64,000 nucleotides of DNA. Origin: Onchocerca volvulus (lineage: Eukaryota > Nematoda > Chromadorea > Rhabditida > Onchocercidae). Shown piece after piece: positions 63,701-64,000 of the stretch (positions within the stretch are counted from its first letter, which is position 1; each line of letters starts with the position of its first letter). The translations under genes were made by a program, and so were the position numbers. A model generated the notes under the pieces. That model searched no databases, was not told where the DNA came from, and saw nothing but the letters and a program-made list of their open reading frames with translations. The stretch is taken from NCBI GenBank assembly GCA_000499405.2, contig HG738140.1, positions 3,463,631 through 3,527,630 on the forward strand. The letters are read 5' to 3'.

Positions 63701-64000
63701 AAAAAAAACATTGATTATTAGCATATGAAATCATTTGATGTTGCATAAAAAAATTTATTTTTTTATTTTTATTTTTATAATGCTATTGAAAATAAATCAA
63801 TCTAGTCAAATTTATTTTGCATTAATTAATTACGTTTCTCTAATTTTTTTCGATGTCAAATTAATTTATTTCTCTAATTTATTGGTTTTATTTTTGGATG
63901 TAATTTATTGATAAGATAAGAAAGGCATACCAATGATATTATTAGAAGTTTGTGGTAATTTGATAACTCGATGGCTCATCATCGGACTTACAACACCAAC
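17421..64000 (-). CDS. unc-53: UNC-53 / neuron navigator (NAV), 5' end missing
   Basis: Neuron navigators act in axon, muscle and migrating-cell outgrowth, linking microtubules and actin signalling. Exons, 5' to 3': 64000-63931 (partial), 63646-63502, 62511-62249, 59159-58989, 53065-52936, 38119-38042, 37212-36936, 35421-35226, 31960-31873, 31232-31090, 28926-28678, 27008-26903, 26265-26124, 25464-25282, 24645-24523, 23828-23685, 23049-23029, 22691-22555, 22422-22275, 21966-21813, 21441-21284, 20937-20766, 20040-19793, 19498-19316, 18965-18786, 18531-18384, 17647-17421. All junctions are GT-AG and keep frame: 4,284 nt, 1,427 codons, then TAA. Counting from the edge: Ser/Thr/Pro-rich linker to about 680, coiled coil about 687-770, KKSW...RSSF motif about 834-848, second coiled coil about 889-955, AAA-type ATPase about 1100-1310 with Walker A GATGIGKS at 1137-1144, nematode-type tail to 1427. 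The amino-terminal calponin-homology region expected for the family is off the right edge. Exons missed inside the long introns are possible. Confidence 0.95.
17981..18400. repeat. diverged ~240-bp duplication spanning an exon end
   Basis: Within the last unc-53 intron, 17981-18160 resembles 18219-18400: shared TCTAATTAATC, AAATAATxATTxCTAAAAAA, a middle with AATAACTTT and AAAATTATCA, and finally TTTCTTTAGCAAAATTTTAATC. The second copy ends inside exon 26 (CTTCTTTAGCAACTTTAATC, 18384 onward), so the first copy holds a decayed version of that exon's 3' end. Confidence 0.55.
20109..20193. repeat. paired TACTGTA inverted repeats
   Basis: TACTGTA-AG-TACAGTA at 20109-20124 and TACTGTA-TG-TACAGT at 20179-20193 are perfect dyads with two-base spacers, with GCATACTGTATCCACAGTAA between them. 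They sit in the unc-53 intron just upstream of the Walker A exon. Confidence 0.7.
21284..22422 (-). other. unc-53: unc-53 exons 19-21: coiled coil to pre-ATPase region
   Basis: Exons 22422-22275, 21966-21813 and 21441-21284. Exon 19 encodes a heptad-rich helix (LKKQLEDKDSALTDVRLDAL, then AREVDILKETINRLK) that continues into NENKILKQNYTMLERRMR in exon 20. This corresponds to the navigator coiled coil before the ATPase. Exon 20 continues into a Ser/Pro linker. Exon 21 is a compact folded segment (LKVTVSVDFSGLL, WENFDAELFKLFD) matching the position of the conserved strand before the AAA domain. Plus-strand ORFs in the same place are antisense shadows. Confidence 0.93.
22084..22160. repeat. 30-bp repeat, about 2.5 copies
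   Basis: CAATCCTTCTGATTCCATCC begins near 22090 and 22120, with a decayed third copy (CAATTTTTCTTATTTCAT) at 22150. It is intronic to unc-53; the ORFs crossing it are not genes. Confidence 0.8.
23029..23049 (-). CDS. unc-53: unc-53 exon 17: 21-nt in-frame microexon
   Basis: The exon encodes TSSVDCQ, with acceptor TATGCAG upstream and donor GTAATA downstream, both flanks phase 0. Including or skipping it leaves the frame intact. It separates KKSW (exon 16) from IRSSF (exon 18), which are contiguous in the vertebrate navigators as I recall them. It is therefore probably optional. It could also be a chance match to splice signals, but phase, length and position all fit. Confidence 0.6.
23080..23335. 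repeat. 148-bp diverged tandem duplication
   Basis: AAAAGCAATATTTTATTTTAAATTTAAAT at 23104 is repeated as AAAAGCAATAATTCATTTTAAATTTAAAT at 23252. Both copies continue with TTATTAATTA, CTTTTCTCATCC and GATTAATGATTT. It is intronic, between unc-53 exons 16 and 17. Confidence 0.75.
23930..24500. repeat. four-unit CT-rich intronic array
   Basis: The anchor AATTTTAATAGCTT is at about 24032, 24190 and 24326, with a decayed copy (AATTTTAATTATAA) at 24482; periods are 158, 137 and 156. Between anchors lie TTAAAATAAATTTTCCTT and long polypyrimidine tracts, including (CT)n at about 24108-24132 and 24418-24432. It lies between unc-53 exons 15 and 16. Confidence 0.75.
27878..28186. repeat. 32/33-bp minisatellite, ten units, alternating types
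   Basis: Units start at about 27878, 27911, 27943, 27976, 28008, 28039, 28059 (after a truncated unit), 28091, 28123 and 28155. The core is CTTCAGATGGATGACAGA. Two forms alternate: AACTTCTCATATAATCTTC and AGCTTCTCAxxxxxACCTTC, giving a 64-65-bp two-unit period. It is non-coding: unit length breaks the frame and stops recur. It sits in the intron between unc-53 exons 11 and 12. Confidence 0.9.
28430..28600. repeat. GAT-rich microsatellite patches
   Basis: (GAT)n near 28467-28480 and GATAATAATAATGATAATGA near 28530-28565, then TATATATC. Confidence 0.75.
31522..31609. repeat. 29-bp TTCCGGTT minisatellite, three units
   Basis: Units start GATAG at 31522, 31551 and 31580. The pattern is GATAGCTTATCCGGTTTGTT followed by CCGGTTCAT. 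Each unit holds two CGGTT motifs. Intronic in unc-53 (between exons 9 and 10). Confidence 0.9.
32199..32370. repeat. 62-68-bp repeat, three units
   Basis: TTCAAAYATTTCAATTYCAATWATRAYAAA followed by ATATTGATTATTTAT occurs starting near 32207, 32266 and 32336. The third unit carries ATCGATTATATCG in place of ATTGATTATTTAT. Confidence 0.75.
32885..33290. repeat. (GAT)n with 80-90-bp degenerate repeats
   Basis: (GATGATGATAAT)n at 32915-32970 is followed by repeated blocks TTTTCCTTATCAATAATTTT, then GAGATACYGAAATAATATTT, then GATGATGATATTA, at about 32980, 33040-33095, 33130-33180 and 33210-33270. Confidence 0.7.
36259..36470. repeat. 121-bp tandem duplication
   Basis: ATAAATTTCTTTTGTTTATCA occurs at about 36261 and 36382. 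Each copy is followed by TATATGA(C/T)CTTTAAAATATT and GGATTTTGT-like text. Intronic in unc-53. Confidence 0.75.
39600..40170. repeat. ATC/ATT trinucleotide-rich region
   Basis: About 570 bases dominated by ATCATTATCATCATCATC. It includes a diverged internal duplication in which a CAGCA...TTAA...ATCATTAAGAT block near 39708 recurs near 39865. Confidence 0.85.
42142..42335. repeat. 108-bp tandem duplication
   Basis: ATATTTCAATTTATTTAAATCAAAATTTTGCT starts at 42143 and 42251. Both copies continue through CATAAAAATTAAAATATA (or TATAAAAATT...) to AAATTATATTTGGAAGA. Few differences, so fairly recent. Confidence 0.85.
45541..45975. repeat. 145-bp triplication with ACGT-rich palindromes
   Basis: Corresponding bases lie at 45556, 45701 and 45846, an exact 145-bp period. 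Each unit carries ATTTCACGTACTTxAACACGTx, AAATTACAATTCGACGTGTA (TATATA in the third), TGCATGCACGAACACGTACGC and GCTATAATTTAGGTCTAAATT variants. The segments are unusually rich in CpG and ACGT for this window. Unit 2 has a full CACGTG. The ORF 45781-45975 translates unit 3. Confidence 0.85.
48770..49290. repeat. degenerate ~60-bp AT-rich array
   Basis: Recurring text like CAAATGATAATTTCATTTTTA then AAATAGAAATACTAATTAATT, with irregular spacing and many changes. Confidence 0.55.
50790..51500. repeat. degenerate ~110-bp array plus 35-bp duplication
   Basis: Blocks resembling TAATTTCTGATCGTATCAAT, AGTTGATTTTTGATGACTTGG and TTCxGATAAATTAGTTGATxA recur at about 50820, 50940, 51060 and 51170. Near 51345-51405 the text TTAATTTCAAATAATCGATT plus GAAATAAATTAA is repeated exactly in tandem. 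Confidence 0.6.
52520..52760. repeat. ~50-bp repeats followed by (TATTATCA)n
   Basis: ATTATCAGTAGAAACGAATATTCCATTAACTT-like units occur three to four times from 52528 to 52630. Then TTATCA-based short repeats run to 52760. Confidence 0.7.
53961..54268. repeat. near-identical 153-bp tandem duplication
   Basis: The block starting ATTTTATTCAAATATTAGAA is repeated with period 153 (for example CAATTTC at 54011 and 54164). I see only about two substitutions (TCAGAATAA/TCGGAATAA, AATTAAAAA/AATCAAAAA). It looks young. It is intronic, between unc-53 exons 4 and 5. The plus-strand ORF at 54256-54465 begins at its end and is not supported. Confidence 0.9.
57050..57660. repeat. ACT/AAT triplet-rich array
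   Basis: About 600 bases of TACTACTACAATAATAACTA-type text. A longer unit, ACAATAATCAATAACAATAA then TAACTATTGCTACTAC, recurs at about 57185, 57335, 57425, 57465, 57585 and 57615. Intronic in unc-53. Confidence 0.8.
58470..58830. repeat. 25-bp TTCCGGTTATA minisatellite, dimeric
   Basis: TTCCGG begins at 58680, 58705, 58730, 58755, 58780 and 58806, a near-exact 25-bp period. Degenerate copies lie at about 58476, 58500 and 58629. Spacer types alternate, CACTAGCAT then ATTAACAT, giving a 50-bp two-unit repeat. It lies immediately downstream, in gene sense, of unc-53 exon 4. Confidence 0.9.
59279..59610. repeat. 166-bp diverged tandem duplication
   Basis: TATGACCTTTGACCCTAAAT at 59282 corresponds to AATGACCTTTGACATTAACT at 59448. 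Both continue with CAAAAxTATTTCA, TCATTTCA/TTTCATGTT, a poly-A run and a GATGTTTTGAAATGC / GTGTGCTTTAAATGC block, ending in ATTATCCT. Confidence 0.75.
60506..60617. repeat. 28-bp minisatellite, four exact-period units
   Basis: Units start TTTCTAAAAATAGAATATTG at 60506, 60534, 60562 and 60590. They differ only in the last bases (CAACTG, CAATTG, CAAATC, CAAATG). Very young. Intronic in unc-53, between exons 3 and 4. Confidence 0.92.
62680..63060. repeat. TATA/ATCATTATA-rich array
   Basis: About 380 bases of TATATATAATCATTATAGTTATAT-like text with recurring ATAATCATTATAG. Intronic in unc-53. The ORF 62815-63033 translates it. Confidence 0.75.

Larger units (their letters stand above)
58989..64000 (-). 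other. unc-53: unc-53 exons 1-4 (visible): Ser/Thr/Pro-rich region
   Basis: Exons 64000-63931 (cut by the window), 63646-63502, 62511-62249 and 59159-58989. Exon 1 reads VGVVSPMMSHRVIKLPQ. Exon 2 is Ser/Asn/Asp-rich with a basic end (TIALDKKAP). Exon 3 has a Thr/Ser run (TTTSTTSSTTS) then EPIIPLVPPPYN, which holds a PPxY-type WW-domain ligand at residues 134-137 and a proline-rich stretch. C. elegans UNC-53 is known to bind SH3 proteins through proline-rich sites. Exon 4 contains STSDDSLDS, a Ser run and SGYLSEGES. Antisense ORFs (62293-62517) are shadows. Confidence 0.92.

Noticed and set aside
1..64000. Search for tRNA, rRNA, spliced-leader RNA genes and transposons
   Set aside because: I saw no GGTTCGAATCC-type T-loop with a matching acceptor stem, no SL sequence, and no transposase or reverse-transcriptase motifs. 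A tool-based scan could still find diverged copies.

Overview
The window is AT-rich animal DNA, almost certainly from a nematode. By eye, introns and spacers are roughly 80% A+T and exons are clearly less AT-rich. Three things point to a nematode. Introns start GTAAG/GTTAG/GTTTG and end TTTCAG or TTTTAG. Single genes are cut into many short exons. The carboxyl end of the main protein (EDPTDFVCEQWPW, FDPLEALIRIQA) resembles Caenorhabditis UNC-53 more than vertebrate neuron navigators, as I remember those sequences. Base composition and intron length would suit a clade III (spirurid/filarial-like) parasite, but that is inference.

Layout. 1-2258: spacer with one weak ORF. 2259-2525 (minus): a two-exon gene for a 55-residue lysine-rich basic protein. 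2526-11122: about 8.6 kb of spacer holding microsatellites and several low-copy tandem duplications. 11123-11884 (plus): a two-exon gene for a 69-residue, probably helical protein, preceded by a candidate trans-splice acceptor. 11885-17420: spacer with (AAAT)n, a decayed coding-like patch (16277-16590) and a 31-bp minisatellite. 17421-64000 (minus): the 3' part of an unc-53/NAV (neuron navigator) gene. I could join 27 exons. All junctions keep one reading frame, giving 4,284 nt (1,427 codons plus stop). The amino terminus, where family members carry a calponin-homology domain, lies beyond base 64000.

In the unc-53 gene the 5' half encodes Ser/Thr/Pro-rich linker sequence with a PPPY motif, a Gln6 tract and repeated GY(L/M)S motifs. 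The middle encodes coiled coils and a KKSW...RSSF basic motif split by a 21-nt microexon. The 3' end encodes a P-loop AAA-type ATPase domain. Introns are short around the ATPase exons and very long towards the 5' end; one is 14.8 kb (38120-52935). I see no nested gene in them.

The spacers and introns are full of tandem duplications. Many have periods of 137-170 bp. Others are short-period minisatellites, including three separate loci built on a TTCCGGTT core and two arrays with an alternating two-unit structure. I found no tRNA, rRNA, recognisable transposon or CRISPR array. I found no clear new biological system. The best leads are the in-frame microexon, the two small genes and the repeat architecture. 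The three real genes share no obvious pathway: axon guidance/cytoskeleton for unc-53, a likely chromatin role for the basic protein, and an unknown role for the third.
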